From Anaerostipes caccae L1-92 (GTDB lineage Bacteria; Bacillota; Clostridia; Lachnospirales; Lachnospiraceae), in contig NZ_AP023027.1 in the NCBI RefSeq assembly GCF_014467075.1, forward strand, positions 891,001-955,000: 64,000 nt of DNA. Reading direction: 5' to 3'. The notes under the pieces were generated by a model. The model was not told the DNA's origin and searched no databases. It saw only the letters and a list, made by a program, of their open reading frames with translations. Both the position numbers and the translations under genes were made by a program. Shown here one piece after another: positions 52,756 to 61,540 of the stretch. Position 1 is the first letter of the stretch. Each line of letters begins with the position of its first letter.

Positions 52756-53670
52756 ATGAAAATAGACCGTTTAATCGGAATTATCACACTTTTGCTCAGA
52801 AACGACAAAGTCACGGCACCTGAACTGGCCGAGAGGTTTGAAGTGTCCAGAAGGACCATCAGCCGGGACATTGACGTGATCTGCCGTGCGGGGATTCCTC
52901 TGATCACGGAACAGGGATACGGCGGCGGAATCCGTATCGCTGAAGGCTATAAGCTTGACAAAACTGTTTTTACGAAAGAAGAATTGAGAGCAGTTTTTGA
53001 AGGGCTGAAAGGAATTGACAGCGTATCAAGGACTTCCGCTGCGTTAAGTCTCATGGAAAAGCTCTCTTTAGAGCCGGAAGATTCGGTCCTGTCAGAAGGA
53101 ATGATCCTGATCGATCTGGCTTCTCACTATGAAGAATCACTGAAAGAGAAGATCGGGATCATAAAACATGCGGTTTCCAGCCGGCATACGGTGAACTTTT
53201 TGTATTATTACAGCAGAGGAGAAGAATACAGAGAGATCGAGCCGTATCTTCTGGTCTTCCGGTGGTCATCCTGGTATGTCTATGGCTACTGCAGAAAAAG
53301 AAAGGATTTCCGTATGTTTAAACTAAACAGGCTGTGGGAGCTCAAAGAGACAGGAAACAGTTTCCTGATGAGAAATGCAGGTAAAACGGAGGCAGATTTT
53401 CAGGACTATTTCAGACAGGATGCAGTCAAACTTAGAGCGGTCTTTGAAAAAGAAGCAAAATACAGGCTTGTGGAAGAATACGGGGCCGGCTGTTATACCG
53501 AAGACGAGCAGGGCCGGCTGATCTTTGAATGGGATTTCGTGAATTATGATAACATGAAGCAGTGGATTTTGAGTTTTGGAAGCCAGGCAATGGTCATAGA
53601 ACCCAGGTGCCTTGCGGATGATCTTGTGTCGGAATTGAAAAAGAATTTAAACAGATATACAGGAACATGA
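52756..53670 (+). CDS. HTH/WYL-domain transcriptional regulator
   Basis: 304-aa YafY-type regulator. N-terminal HTH_11 (IITLLLRNDKVTAPELAERF, VSRRTISRDIDVI) and WYL domain around 140-225 with RWSSWYVYGYCRKRKDFR and FKLNRLWEL; a WCX-like C-terminal part follows. ATG 52756 has AGGAGG upstream; 27 upstream codons are rejected. The VOC-family gene 59 bases downstream is a plausible target, as such regulators are often paired with it. Confidence 0.9.
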   Translation: MKIDRLIGIITLLLRNDKVTAPELAERFEVSRRTISRDIDVICRAGIPLITEQGYGGGIRIAEGYKLDKTVFTKEELRAVFEGLKGIDSVSRTSAALSLMEKLSLEPEDSVLSEGMILIDLASHYEESLKEKIGIIKHAVSSRHTVNFLYYYSRGEEYREIEPYLLVFRWSSWYVYGYCRKRKDFRMFKLNRLWELKETGNSFLMRNAGKTEADFQDYFRQDAVKLRAVFEKEAKYRLVEEYGAGCYTEDEQGRLIFEWDFVNYDNMKQWILSFGSQAMVIEPRCLADDLVSELKKNLNRYTGT

Positions 53671-53729
53671 CATAAAGCTGTCTGGTTCCTCCTGATATAC
53701 TGAATGTATTCAAAGAAGGAGGAAGTGCT

Positions 53730-54122
53730 ATGTTAAAAATGACAGCAGCAGGATTATTTGTTACTGATATGGAGAAAATGGTCGCGTTTTACAGGGATGT
53801 GATGGGTATGAAGACCGATTGGGAAGGAACTCCCAACGCTGAACTCTATTCCGGCGACATGTGTCTGATTATGTTTGGGAGAAAAGATTTTGAAGAAATG
53901 ACCGGCAGAAACTTTGGCTATCCGGACAAAATAAACGGGACGGTGGAACTCGCCTTTGATCTGCCTTCCTATGAAGACGTGGACCGGGAGTATCAGAGAG
54001 TGCTGGAAGCAGGAGCCGAACCGGTTCTCGCACCGGTAACGGAACCATGGGGACAGAGAACAAGCTATGTTGCAGATCCTGACGGGAATCTGATTGAGAT
54101 CGGATCTTTTGGAAAAGAGTGA
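53730..54122 (+). CDS. VOC (glyoxalase/bleomycin resistance) family protein
   Basis: 130-aa metalloenzyme-fold protein with two beta-alpha-beta-beta-beta modules. Features: GLFVTDMEKMVAFYRDVMGM at the start and SYVADPDGNLIEIGSF at the end with the usual metal Glu. Substrate unknown; could be a dioxygenase, lactoylglutathione lyase relative or resistance protein. GGAGG ribosome site. Downstream of the WYL regulator on the same strand. Confidence 0.9.
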   Translation: MLKMTAAGLFVTDMEKMVAFYRDVMGMKTDWEGTPNAELYSGDMCLIMFGRKDFEEMTGRNFGYPDKINGTVELAFDLPSYEDVDREYQRVLEAGAEPVLAPVTEPWGQRTSYVADPDGNLIEIGSFGKE

Positions 54123-54140
54123 TGAAATCAAAAAAACCTA

Positions 54141-54169
54141 TTGACAAATAGAAAGAAACCGTGTAAGAT
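54141..54169 (+). promoter_or_regulatory. Promoter of small Met-rich ORF
   Basis: Perfect TTGACA (54141-54146), 17-base spacer, TAAGAT (54164-54169). Confidence 0.65.
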
Positions 54170-54220
54170 TCCAAATAACCTATAGGCAAGATAGGAAATC
54201 AGCAAGAAGGAGATACCGCA

Positions 54221-54352
54221 ATGAATTTTATCAAGGCATATAAGAATTTCATGATGGATATGATGGGTATGGAAATGCAGATGCAGAGCATGTGCAGTTC
54301 TTTTGCGTACAATCAAATACCGGAACATCATATTTGTATGGAGATATCTTAA
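54221..54352 (+). CDS. 43-aa Met-rich small protein
   Basis: Small ORF starting MNFIKAYKNFMMDMMGMEMQ and ending HHICMEIS. Ten of 43 residues are Met, eight of them between residues 11 and 24, plus C25, C39, H36 and H37. AAGGAGA lies seven to eight bases before ATG, a consensus-like promoter is 52 bases upstream of ATG, and a perfect-palindrome terminator follows, so it looks like an independent gene. Met clusters plus Cys/His suggest soft-metal (copper-type) binding or an amphipathic helix; both are inference. No known family recognised. Confidence 0.6.
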   Translation: MNFIKAYKNFMMDMMGMEMQMQSMCSSFAYNQIPEHHICMEIS

Positions 54353-54386
54353 AAGCTGAGAGAAAGTACATAGCGGTTAAGTATTG

Positions 54387-54410
54387 GGAGGCCATGCATG
54401 GCCTCCTTTT
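54387..54410 (+). terminator. Terminator of small ORF
   Basis: Perfect 20-base palindrome GGAGGCCATGCATGGCCTCC (54387-54406) followed by seven T that run into a dispersed repeat copy. Confidence 0.92.
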
Positions 54411-54411
54411 T

Positions 54412-54462
54412 TTATTTCATAAAAAAGTTTACGGCCTTTTCTGTGAAATAAAAAACGCTCCA
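54412..54462 (+). repeat. Dispersed hairpin repeat, short diverged copy
   Basis: Left arm TTATTTCAT, right arm CTGTGAAATAA, then AAAAACGCTCCA. It begins in the terminator T run, like the other copies. Confidence 0.65.
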
Positions 54463-54552
54463 TGTCTGAACGGCCGCAGACAGAGCTGAAGCTTGAAATT
54501 ATTAATTCCATACTAAAAAAATAGGATTTGTATAAAAATGGAGGAACGTATT

Positions 54553-55404
54553 ATGAAAAAATCGTTGAAAAAGCTGACAGGAATCGTTATGATTGGAGTA
54601 TTGGCACTGGGTGCTTTGACCGGATGCGGGAGCCAAAAAGCCAGTGCTGCAAAAGACATTACCATCGGTGTCTGTGCGGGACCATACGGAGACATGGTGA
54701 AAAAAGCGATCGCGCCTTCTTTGGAGAAAAAGGGATACAAAGTATCGGTGAGAGAGTTCAGTGATTATGTACTGCCGGATCAGGCCCTGGCAAACGGTGA
54801 GATCGATGCAAATTTAATGCAGCACACGGCATATTTAGAAAAGTTTGCGGCAGATAATGATCTGAATATAAGCAAAGTCATTGCGGTGCCGACTGCGGGA
54901 GCAGGAATTTTTTCTGACAGCATAAAATCTTTGAAAGAACTGAAGAAGGGTGACAAGATCGGGATACCGAATGATCCTTCCAATCTTGCAAGGGCCCTCA
55001 GTATTCTTGGCAAAGAAAAGGTCATTGTCCTTAAGAAAGGAATCGACCAGACGAAGGCAACGGAGAAGGACATTGCCCAGAATCCTAAGAATTTAAAATT
55101 TGTAACATTGGATGCGGCCCAGATATCAAGGAGTTTGGACAGTGTTGCGGCGGGGGTAGTTCCAGGAAATTATGCATATGCGGCAAAACTGGACTTTTCC
55201 AGAGCATTGGCGGTCGAGACTCTGGCAGAAGAATATAAAAATGTCATTGCTGTAAAAACTGATGACGTGAAAGGACAGCTGGGGAAAGACCTCAAAGAGG
55301 CTGTGGAGTCAGAAGATTTTTATAAAGCGGTGTCAGACAAAAAGAGCAGCTTTCAGTCCTTCCAGAAACCAGACTGGTGGACAGAAAAATATAAAGAAAA
55401 ATAA
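54553..55404 (+). CDS. metQ: Methionine ABC transporter substrate-binding lipoprotein
   Basis: 283-aa NLPA-family lipoprotein. Lipobox ALTGC with lipid at C25. Typical start of mature domain: DITIGVCAGPYGDMV; NLMQHTAYLEKF and GIPNDPSNLARAL are family blocks. It captures L- or D-methionine outside the cell for MetNI. ATG 54553 has GGAGG upstream. No SAM riboswitch or T-box is visible in the 90 bases before it. Confidence 0.93.
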   Translation: MKKSLKKLTGIVMIGVLALGALTGCGSQKASAAKDITIGVCAGPYGDMVKKAIAPSLEKKGYKVSVREFSDYVLPDQALANGEIDANLMQHTAYLEKFAADNDLNISKVIAVPTAGAGIFSDSIKSLKELKKGDKIGIPNDPSNLARALSILGKEKVIVLKKGIDQTKATEKDIAQNPKNLKFVTLDAAQISRSLDSVAAGVVPGNYAYAAKLDFSRALAVETLAEEYKNVIAVKTDDVKGQLGKDLKEAVESEDFYKAVSDKKSSFQSFQKPDWWTEKYKEK

Positions 55405-55429
55405 ACATAAGAGAGAAAGGTGAGAAACT

Positions 55430-56443
55430 GTGATTGAATTAAAGAATATTGGAGTGACATTTCAGCAGAATAAACAGGATTTTCAGGCGGTTAAGAACGT
55501 AAATCTGACCATTGAGGAAGGAGAAATCTTTGGCATTGTAGGACCCAGCGGAGCCGGAAAGAGTACGCTTGTCAGAGTGATCAATCTGCTTCAGCCGCCT
55601 ACTGCCGGACAGGTGCTGATCGAAGGGAATGAGATCACTTCCCTGAAAAGAAAAGAGCTGTGTAAGGTCCGTCTGGACATCGGAATGATCTTCCAGCACT
55701 TTAATTTGATCAGCGGTTCCACGATCGCGGAAAATGTGGCGTTTGCCCTTCATGCAAACCATTATCCGAAAGAGAAAATACAGGGAAGAGTGAAAGAACT
55801 CCTCGAAATGGTACATCTGCCGGAAAAAGCGGATTCCTATCCGGCCAACTTAAGCGGCGGGCAGAAACAGAGAGTGGCAATCGCTAGAGCGCTGGCCAAC
55901 GATCCGAAAATCCTGCTCTGTGATGAGGCGACATCCGCATTGGATTTGGAGAATACAGAAGAAATCGTGTCTCTGTTAAAAGAGATCAATGAAAAATATC
56001 ATATTACCATAGTTTTCATCACCCATGAGATGGAAGTTGCAAAAAAATTATTTGACAGGATCGCCTTCATGGAAAACGGTGAAATCAAGGAAGTACGGGA
56101 TATATATTCTGCATTTGCAGAGCCGAGAGAAGAGATTACCAAAAGTCTTGTGGAGCGTGTGCTCAATGTGGGCGTTCCCGATGAGGTGAAGCTTTCGGAG
56201 GAAGAAGAACTCGTGAAACTCTGTTATACCGGGGAAAAGGCTTATGCATCTGTGATCAGCCAGGTTTCCAAACAATTCGACGTGGTGATCGATATCATCA
56301 ACGGAAAGATCGACTATATTCATGGGAAACCATTGGGTGTGCTGATCGTGATTGTAAGAGGCAGAAATGAAGAACGGGAAAAAGCCCTTCGTTATATGAA
56401 AGAAAATGTGTACCGTGTAGAAGAATTAGAGGGAGGACGATAA
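55430..56443 (+). CDS. metN: Methionine ABC transporter ATP-binding protein
   Basis: 337-aa ATPase. Walker A GPSGAGKST, Q-loop, signature LSGGQKQR, Walker B ILLCDEATSALD and His switch FITHEM. The C-terminal ~90 residues are a NIL domain that binds methionine for feedback inhibition of transport. GTG start after GAAAGGTGAG. One-base gap to metI. Confidence 0.95.
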   Translation: MIELKNIGVTFQQNKQDFQAVKNVNLTIEEGEIFGIVGPSGAGKSTLVRVINLLQPPTAGQVLIEGNEITSLKRKELCKVRLDIGMIFQHFNLISGSTIAENVAFALHANHYPKEKIQGRVKELLEMVHLPEKADSYPANLSGGQKQRVAIARALANDPKILLCDEATSALDLENTEEIVSLLKEINEKYHITIVFITHEMEVAKKLFDRIAFMENGEIKEVRDIYSAFAEPREEITKSLVERVLNVGVPDEVKLSEEEELVKLCYTGEKAYASVISQVSKQFDVVIDIINGKIDYIHGKPLGVLIVIVRGRNEEREKALRYMKENVYRVEELEGGR

Positions 56444-56444
56444 G

Positions 56445-57107
56445 ATGAAGGAAACGATGGAGATTATAAAATTAGAATTTGGAAATGCGACGATAGAGAC
56501 CATACAGATGGTGCTGATTGCCATGGCTGCGGCCGTTGTATTCGGAATGCTCATTGGCCTGGTGCTGCACTTGACAGCTAATCCCTTATTTTTTAAAAAC
56601 CGGGCGGTCAATGCGGTGGCAGGTACCATTATAAATATTATCCGTTCCATGCCGTTTATTATTCTGCTCGTAGTACTCCTTCCGCTGACAAGGATCTTAG
56701 TAGGCACCAGCATCGGTGCGGCAGCGGCGGCGGTTCCCCTTTCCATCGCATCTGTGGCTTTTTATGCGAGATTGGTGGAAGGATCCTTCAGTGAAGTGGA
56801 CAAAGGAGTCGTGGAAGCAGCGGTGGCCACAGGGGCAAGTGTTTCCCTGATCATCCGCAAGGTTTTATTTGTGGAAGCTCTTCCGAGTCTGATCCGCGGA
56901 CTTACGGTGACATTTGTAAGCATCATCGGATACTCTGCCATGGCAGGAAGTGTCGGAGGAGGCGGAATCGGAGATCTGGCGATCCGGTACGGATATAACC
57001 GGTACGAGACCGGTGTTCTGACATTTACAGTGATTGTATTGATTATCATTGTCCAGCTCGGACAGTGGCTCGGAGATAAGGTGGCATTAAAATTTACGAA
57101 ACGGTAG
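56445..57107 (+). CDS. metI: Methionine ABC transporter permease
   Basis: 220-aa permease with about five helices and the BPD coupling loop EAAVATGASVSLIIRKVL. Completes MetQNI. GGAGG ribosome site. The next gene starts at the stop, so the FAD oxidase is cotranscribed. Confidence 0.95.
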   Translation: MKETMEIIKLEFGNATIETIQMVLIAMAAAVVFGMLIGLVLHLTANPLFFKNRAVNAVAGTIINIIRSMPFIILLVVLLPLTRILVGTSIGAAAAAVPLSIASVAFYARLVEGSFSEVDKGVVEAAVATGASVSLIIRKVLFVEALPSLIRGLTVTFVSIIGYSAMAGSVGGGGIGDLAIRYGYNRYETGVLTFTVIVLIIIVQLGQWLGDKVALKFTKR

Positions 57108-57110
57108 GTG

Positions 57111-58484
57111 ATGGCTTTGACAGGACTTGAATGTTTGATTCCCGACAGCAGTCGGGTGATCTTTGACTCTAATATAGAAGAAAAATATTTATCGGACACT
57201 CTGGGAAGACTCAGGGGACGGGCAAAAGCCCTGGTATTCCCTGAGTCCACAAAAGAGGTCAGCGATATTATGAAATATGCATATGAACATAAGATTCCGG
57301 TTACACCGAGAGGAGCAGGGACCAATTTAGTAGGTTCTACGGTACCGGCGGACGGAGGGATCGTTTTGGATCTGTCCCGCATGAACCGGGTGCTGGAGAT
57401 CGATAAGGATACTTTTACGGCAACAGTGGAATCCGGTGTCGTGCTGAAAGATTTTCAGGAGCTGGTGGAGCAGGAAGGCTTGTTTTACCCTCCGGATCCG
57501 GGTGAGAAGACAGCCACCATCGGCGGAAATATCAGCACCAATGCAGGAGGAATGCGCGCCGTAAAATATGGTGTCACCAGAGATTATATCCGTGGGCTGG
57601 AAGTAGTGCTGGCCGACGGCAGTGTGGCAGAGCTTGGCGGGAAAGTTGTAAAAGACAGTTCCGGTCTTTCATTAAAACATCTGATGATCGGCTCAGAGGG
57701 AACCCTCGGAGTCATCACAAAGGCCATTGTGAAGCTTACATCAAAACCTCAGAAGTCATTGAGCGTTCTTTTGCCTTTTGATGATCTTCATACGGGGATA
57801 CGGGCAGTCTTAAACGTAATTCGGGGCAGTCTTGACCCGACGGCCATTGAATTTGTGGAGAAGAAGGTAGTCGCTCTCGGAGAAGAATATGTTGGTCTTG
57901 CTTTTCCTTATCAAGATGCAGCGGCATATATTCTTTTGACTTTTGACGGAGATGACTCGGAGGAAATTTATAAACGGGTCGAAAAACTCAAAACAATCGC
58001 CGAGGAAAGCGGAGCTAAGGATGCGCTCGTGCTGGAAGACGAAGAGACGATTGATGCGGTGTGGAAGATCCGGGGAGCCCTTGTAAAAGCTGTTGAGGCA
58101 AAATCGGAACAGGAGCCGGTGGACATTGTGGTTCCCATCAATAAATCTGCCGAATTCATAGAATATATCAATGATTTAGAACAGAAGACCGGAGTTCAAA
58201 TGGTAAGTTTCGGACATGCGGGAGACGGGAATGTACACCTTTGTGTTGTCCGGGGCGGCAGGACACAGGAGCAGTGGGAAAAAGACCGGAGAGAAGTGCT
58301 GGCTTCTGCCTACGATAAAAGCAGTGAGCTTGGCGGCCTGACATCAGGAGAACACGGGATCGGGCTGAGCAAGAAAACATATTTAAAGAAAGCATCAGAT
58401 CCTTTAATTCTTCAAATGATGAAGCAGGTGAAGCTTTGCCTGGACCCGAAAAATATTTTAAATCCAAATAAAATTTTTGATTAA
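57111..58484 (+). CDS. FAD-linked 2-hydroxyacid dehydrogenase (GlcD/D-lactate dehydrogenase type)
   Basis: 457-aa FAD_binding_4 / FAD-oxidase_C enzyme oxidising D-2-hydroxyacids. FAD site: PVTPRGAGTNLVGSTVP, GGNISTNAGGMRAVKYG. C-terminal: GHAGDGNVHL and TSGEHGIGLSKK. ATG 57111 follows a GTG at 57108; either could start. Position directly after metI without a promoter is unusual and suggests a substrate brought by MetQNI, such as 2-hydroxy-4-methylthiobutyrate (inference). No EtfAB genes are adjacent; they would be the usual electron partner in anaerobes. Confidence 0.9.
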   Translation: MALTGLECLIPDSSRVIFDSNIEEKYLSDTLGRLRGRAKALVFPESTKEVSDIMKYAYEHKIPVTPRGAGTNLVGSTVPADGGIVLDLSRMNRVLEIDKDTFTATVESGVVLKDFQELVEQEGLFYPPDPGEKTATIGGNISTNAGGMRAVKYGVTRDYIRGLEVVLADGSVAELGGKVVKDSSGLSLKHLMIGSEGTLGVITKAIVKLTSKPQKSLSVLLPFDDLHTGIRAVLNVIRGSLDPTAIEFVEKKVVALGEEYVGLAFPYQDAAAYILLTFDGDDSEEIYKRVEKLKTIAEESGAKDALVLEDEETIDAVWKIRGALVKAVEAKSEQEPVDIVVPINKSAEFIEYINDLEQKTGVQMVSFGHAGDGNVHLCVVRGGRTQEQWEKDRREVLASAYDKSSELGGLTSGEHGIGLSKKTYLKKASDPLILQMMKQVKLCLDPKNILNPNKIFD

Positions 58485-58578
58485 AAATTATCGCAGAATT
58501 TGTTAAGGTATATTTTCCTTTTCATTGGAAACAATAGTGGTATCAAATAATTATTCCAAAGGAAAAGGAGAATTCATA

Positions 58579-59067
58579 ATGAAAAAGAAATGTTGGATGC
58601 TTACAATGGTTGCAGTCCTCACATTAAGTGTCGCTGCGATGTTTACAGGATGTTCAAACAAAAATGATGCCACAACAACAGAAAAAACCACAGAAGGCGG
58701 TTCATCCACTACAGCAACAAACAATGATTTGGGTGACGACGTGGAAGATGCGGCTGACGATGTGGCAGACGGAGCAAAAGATCTGGCGGACGATGTAGCC
58801 AATGGGTTTGATGATTATGATGATGCCCATGACTATCTGATCAATAAACTTGGTTCTGACGGAAACGGTCAGTATGAAGTGAGAAATAAAGACCAAGATG
58901 TCACAGAGTACAGAGATGGAGCAAAAGGATATCACTTTGAAATTTATGACACATCCAAAGACTCCGGTAAAAAATACGGTGATTTCTACGTTGACAAAGA
59001 CAACGGAAAAATCTATAAGAAAAATACAGATACAAAAAAAGTAGAAGAATACAAAGCAAAGAAATAA
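58579..59067 (+). CDS. Small acidic lipoprotein
   Basis: 162-aa lipoprotein. Lipobox MFTGC with C25. A Thr/Ser linker (30-50) is followed by an Asp/Ala-rich stretch with near-repeats of DDV-DAADDVADG (52-75), then a small C-terminal domain with YHFEIYDTSKDSGKKYG and FYVDKDNGKIYKK. Function unknown; calcium or wall interaction is possible from the acidic stretch. AAAGGAG ribosome site before ATG 58579. Confidence 0.8.
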   Translation: MKKKCWMLTMVAVLTLSVAAMFTGCSNKNDATTTEKTTEGGSSTTATNNDLGDDVEDAADDVADGAKDLADDVANGFDDYDDAHDYLINKLGSDGNGQYEVRNKDQDVTEYRDGAKGYHFEIYDTSKDSGKKYGDFYVDKDNGKIYKKNTDTKKVEEYKAKK

Positions 59068-59075
59068 TTCCCATG

Positions 59076-59130
59076 AAAAATCCTTGTGTGCAGGGCTGTA
59101 TAGATCAGATCCTGTGTTCAGGGATTTTTT
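59076..59130 (+). terminator. Terminator after lipoprotein
   Basis: AAAAATCC...GGATTTTTT with imperfect inner pairing, followed by T run. Confidence 0.65.
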
Positions 59131-59213
59131 CGGTTTAGAGGCCTTGTTGCAATTCTTTCGGCGGGGTGATAGACTGATATCTCAAACTTTGACAGATCAG
59201 GGAAGGAGTTATG

Positions 59214-59957
59214 ATGAAGTACAGTAAACTGAAAGCAGATCTCATGGATATGTTTGACGAAAAGAAGCTGCATATGCTCCCAGAGGAATGGGGGTTTTTT
59301 AATGAATTTGACAGAGAAATTAATATCATCGGGTATGCAGTAAATCTGACAGAAGAAATTATAGAAAAAGCCCGCCAGCAACAGATAGAATTTCTTGTGA
59401 CCCATCATGATTCGTGGGAGTTTATTTTTGGACTGAAAGAAAGCTGCAGTAAGATGTTAGAAGAAAGCGGAATCACCCATGCTTATTTTCATGCACCGTT
59501 AGATGACGCGGAGTTTGGGACCAGTGCGTCACTGGGAAAGAAACTTGGAATGGGAGGTCTTGAGAAGGTGATGCCGTATGCGGAAATCTATTATGGCGGG
59601 GTCATAGGTGAGATCGAGCCCGTTGATTTCAATGTGTTCAGAGAAAGGCTGACCGATATCCTTGCAGAGCAAGTGCGCTGTTATCAAAATAATGAAAATC
59701 CGGTAAGAAAAGTGGCTGTGGCCGCAGGAGGGGGAAACATGACCACAGAGATGAGGATTGCCGCAGAGGCTGGATGTGATACATATGTCACAGGGGAGTA
59801 CGTACTTTATTCACAACAGTATGCACAGCATGTGGGAATGAATCTGTTTGTGGGAAGTCATACGAATACGGAAATTCTGGGAGTGGAATCGTTGGTTCAA
59901 AAATTATCCGGGGATAAAGAAATCCGGATTATAAAAATTGATGAGCCGAATTATTAA
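59214..59957 (+). CDS. Nif3-like dinuclear metal-centre protein
   Basis: 247-aa NIF3/YbgI family protein, a toroid-forming hydrolase-like fold of uncertain activity. Metal residues are suggested by VTHHD, HAPLDDAEFG, GGGNMTTEMRIAAEAG and VGSHTNTE. The HAPLDDA box differs from the common HTxLD. AAGGAG is five bases before ATG 59214; ATG 59211 is an alternative. Stands alone ahead of a TetR gene. Confidence 0.85.
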   Translation: MKYSKLKADLMDMFDEKKLHMLPEEWGFFNEFDREINIIGYAVNLTEEIIEKARQQQIEFLVTHHDSWEFIFGLKESCSKMLEESGITHAYFHAPLDDAEFGTSASLGKKLGMGGLEKVMPYAEIYYGGVIGEIEPVDFNVFRERLTDILAEQVRCYQNNENPVRKVAVAAGGGNMTTEMRIAAEAGCDTYVTGEYVLYSQQYAQHVGMNLFVGSHTNTEILGVESLVQKLSGDKEIRIIKIDEPNY

Positions 59958-60031
59958 AAAGGGGGTCTTCTCAAAATCGGTCAATGGATTTATGCTGTCT
60001 ATATTAGACGAATCGGTCAGGGGAGGACAGC

Positions 60032-60646
60032 ATGAACGAGAAATTTTATCAGCTGCCATGCGGCAGACGGGAAAAGATCATAAGATCTGCTTATCAGGTG
60101 TTTTCAAGAAATGAATATAAGAGAGCTTCTATGTCGGCGATAGCCGATGCGGCAGGAATTTCAAAGTCGCTTTTATTTTATTACTTTAAGAACAAGAAGG
60201 AGCTGTATTTATATCTTGTCTGTCACGCTGAAAACCTTACACGCAGTGCGGTGCAGGATTATGGTGTATGGGAGACTGAAGATCTTTTTGAAATGTTACG
60301 TCGGAATGTCCGGGCAAAATGTTCTCTTTCGGTGAAGTATCCGGAGATCTGTATGTTTTCAGTGAAAGCCTACTATGAGCAGCATCCGGAAGTGAAAAAG
60401 GATGTGCACAAATTGATCGCCAAGACAAATCAGAACGCTGAGCAGAAATTTTTCCGGACATTCGGCAACAGTATGTTTCGGGAGGATATAGAGACAGAGA
60501 CCATGTATTATGAAATTGCGCTTGCCTGTGAAGGTTATTTATACCGATGTTTTCAGAAAGGACAGATCGATATTGGCCGGATGGAAGAAGAATTTGATGT
60601 TCTGATTAAACATTGGAAAAAGGTATATTTGAGGAGGTGGAAGTGA
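60032..60646 (+). CDS. TetR/AcrR family regulator
   Basis: 204-aa regulator with N-terminal HTH (KIIRSAYQVFSRNEYKRASM, AGISKSLLFYYFKNKKELY) and a helical ligand domain. It overlaps the following hydrolase gene by one base, so it likely controls its own operon. A 9-base direct repeat AATCGGTCA at 59975 and 60011 upstream may be its operator. GGAGG ribosome site. Confidence 0.92.
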   Translation: MNEKFYQLPCGRREKIIRSAYQVFSRNEYKRASMSAIADAAGISKSLLFYYFKNKKELYLYLVCHAENLTRSAVQDYGVWETEDLFEMLRRNVRAKCSLSVKYPEICMFSVKAYYEQHPEVKKDVHKLIAKTNQNAEQKFFRTFGNSMFREDIETETMYYEIALACEGYLYRCFQKGQIDIGRMEEEFDVLIKHWKKVYLRRWK

Positions 60647-61419
60647 TGAAGTTTCATGAGTTTGGGGACCGGAAACTGCCGCATGTACTGCTCATACACG
60701 GAGGAGGACAGGCTTGGTGGGACTATTTAAGACAGGCCCGTATGCTGTCTTTAAATTATCATGTGATCCTGCCCACGCTGGATGGACATGGAGAAGAATA
60801 CATGACGGAGTATGTGTCCACAGAAGATAGTGCCGGGAAAATCATTAAATATATCAATGAAAGCTGCGGCGGTTCTGTTTTTGCCATCGGCGGTGTCTCT
60901 TTGGGAGGGCAGATTGTGATAGAAATACTTTCCCAAAGGCCGGATATTGCACAAAAAGCGATCATTGACGGGAGCCTTTGTTATCCTCAGCCTAAGCTTG
61001 CGAAATGCTGCACTGCTTTTGTGCGCTGCTTCTGGCCGCTGCTGTTTAGCAGGTCAGCAAGCAGACTGGAATTGGCAGTGCTGAATAAATATATGCCCGC
61101 CATGCGGCTTCCGGAGGAAATCATAGATTACTATATGAAAGATATGCCTAATTTCAGAAAAGAAACCATGTGTACCATTTACCGGACTTATATGGGAGAC
61201 TACCAACTGGACGACAGGATCAAACATGTGACAGCGCAGGTGATGTATTGGTACGGATCGAAGGAGATGAAATGTGTAAAGAATTCCGCTGCCCTTTTTA
61301 AATCATTGGTTCCTTCCTGCGAGATCTATGAGGCAGAGGGATATGGTCATGGATATCTGGCTGTTTACCTGCCGGATGAATGGATGAAGGCTGCAGGGCC
61401 ATTTTTAGCCCGGAAATGA
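60646..61419 (+). CDS. Alpha/beta hydrolase
   Basis: 257-aa serine hydrolase. Oxyanion region LLIHGGGQAWWDY, nucleophile S85 in GGVSLGGQ, and catalytic His in GYGHGYL. LPTLDGHGE is typical. Substrate unknown; regulated by the coupled TetR. ATG 60646 has GAGGAGG nearby and overlaps the TetR stop; the 11 codons before are rejected. Confidence 0.9.
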   Translation: MKFHEFGDRKLPHVLLIHGGGQAWWDYLRQARMLSLNYHVILPTLDGHGEEYMTEYVSTEDSAGKIIKYINESCGGSVFAIGGVSLGGQIVIEILSQRPDIAQKAIIDGSLCYPQPKLAKCCTAFVRCFWPLLFSRSASRLELAVLNKYMPAMRLPEEIIDYYMKDMPNFRKETMCTIYRTYMGDYQLDDRIKHVTAQVMYWYGSKEMKCVKNSAALFKSLVPSCEIYEAEGYGHGYLAVYLPDEWMKAAGPFLARK

Positions 61420-61495
61420 CATGTCAAATCTATTTTACATGCTGAAAAAACGGGGATGTCAAACATTTTTGATAGAAGATCTGCATCTCAATCGG

Positions 61496-61514
61496 TATAA
61501 TGTTGATACAACAT
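61496..61514 (+). promoter_or_regulatory. -10 box with overlapping palindrome
   Basis: TATAAT (61496-61501) overlaps ATGTTG-ATA-CAACAT (61500-61514), a perfect 15-base palindrome; candidate autoregulatory operator of the XRE gene. Confidence 0.55.
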
Positions 61515-61540
61515 AAAACACAAGCAGGAGGAATCAGAAC

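Noticed and set aside
54463..54552. SAM riboswitch or T-box before metQ
   Set aside because: The leader is about 90 bases and shows none of the conserved cores.
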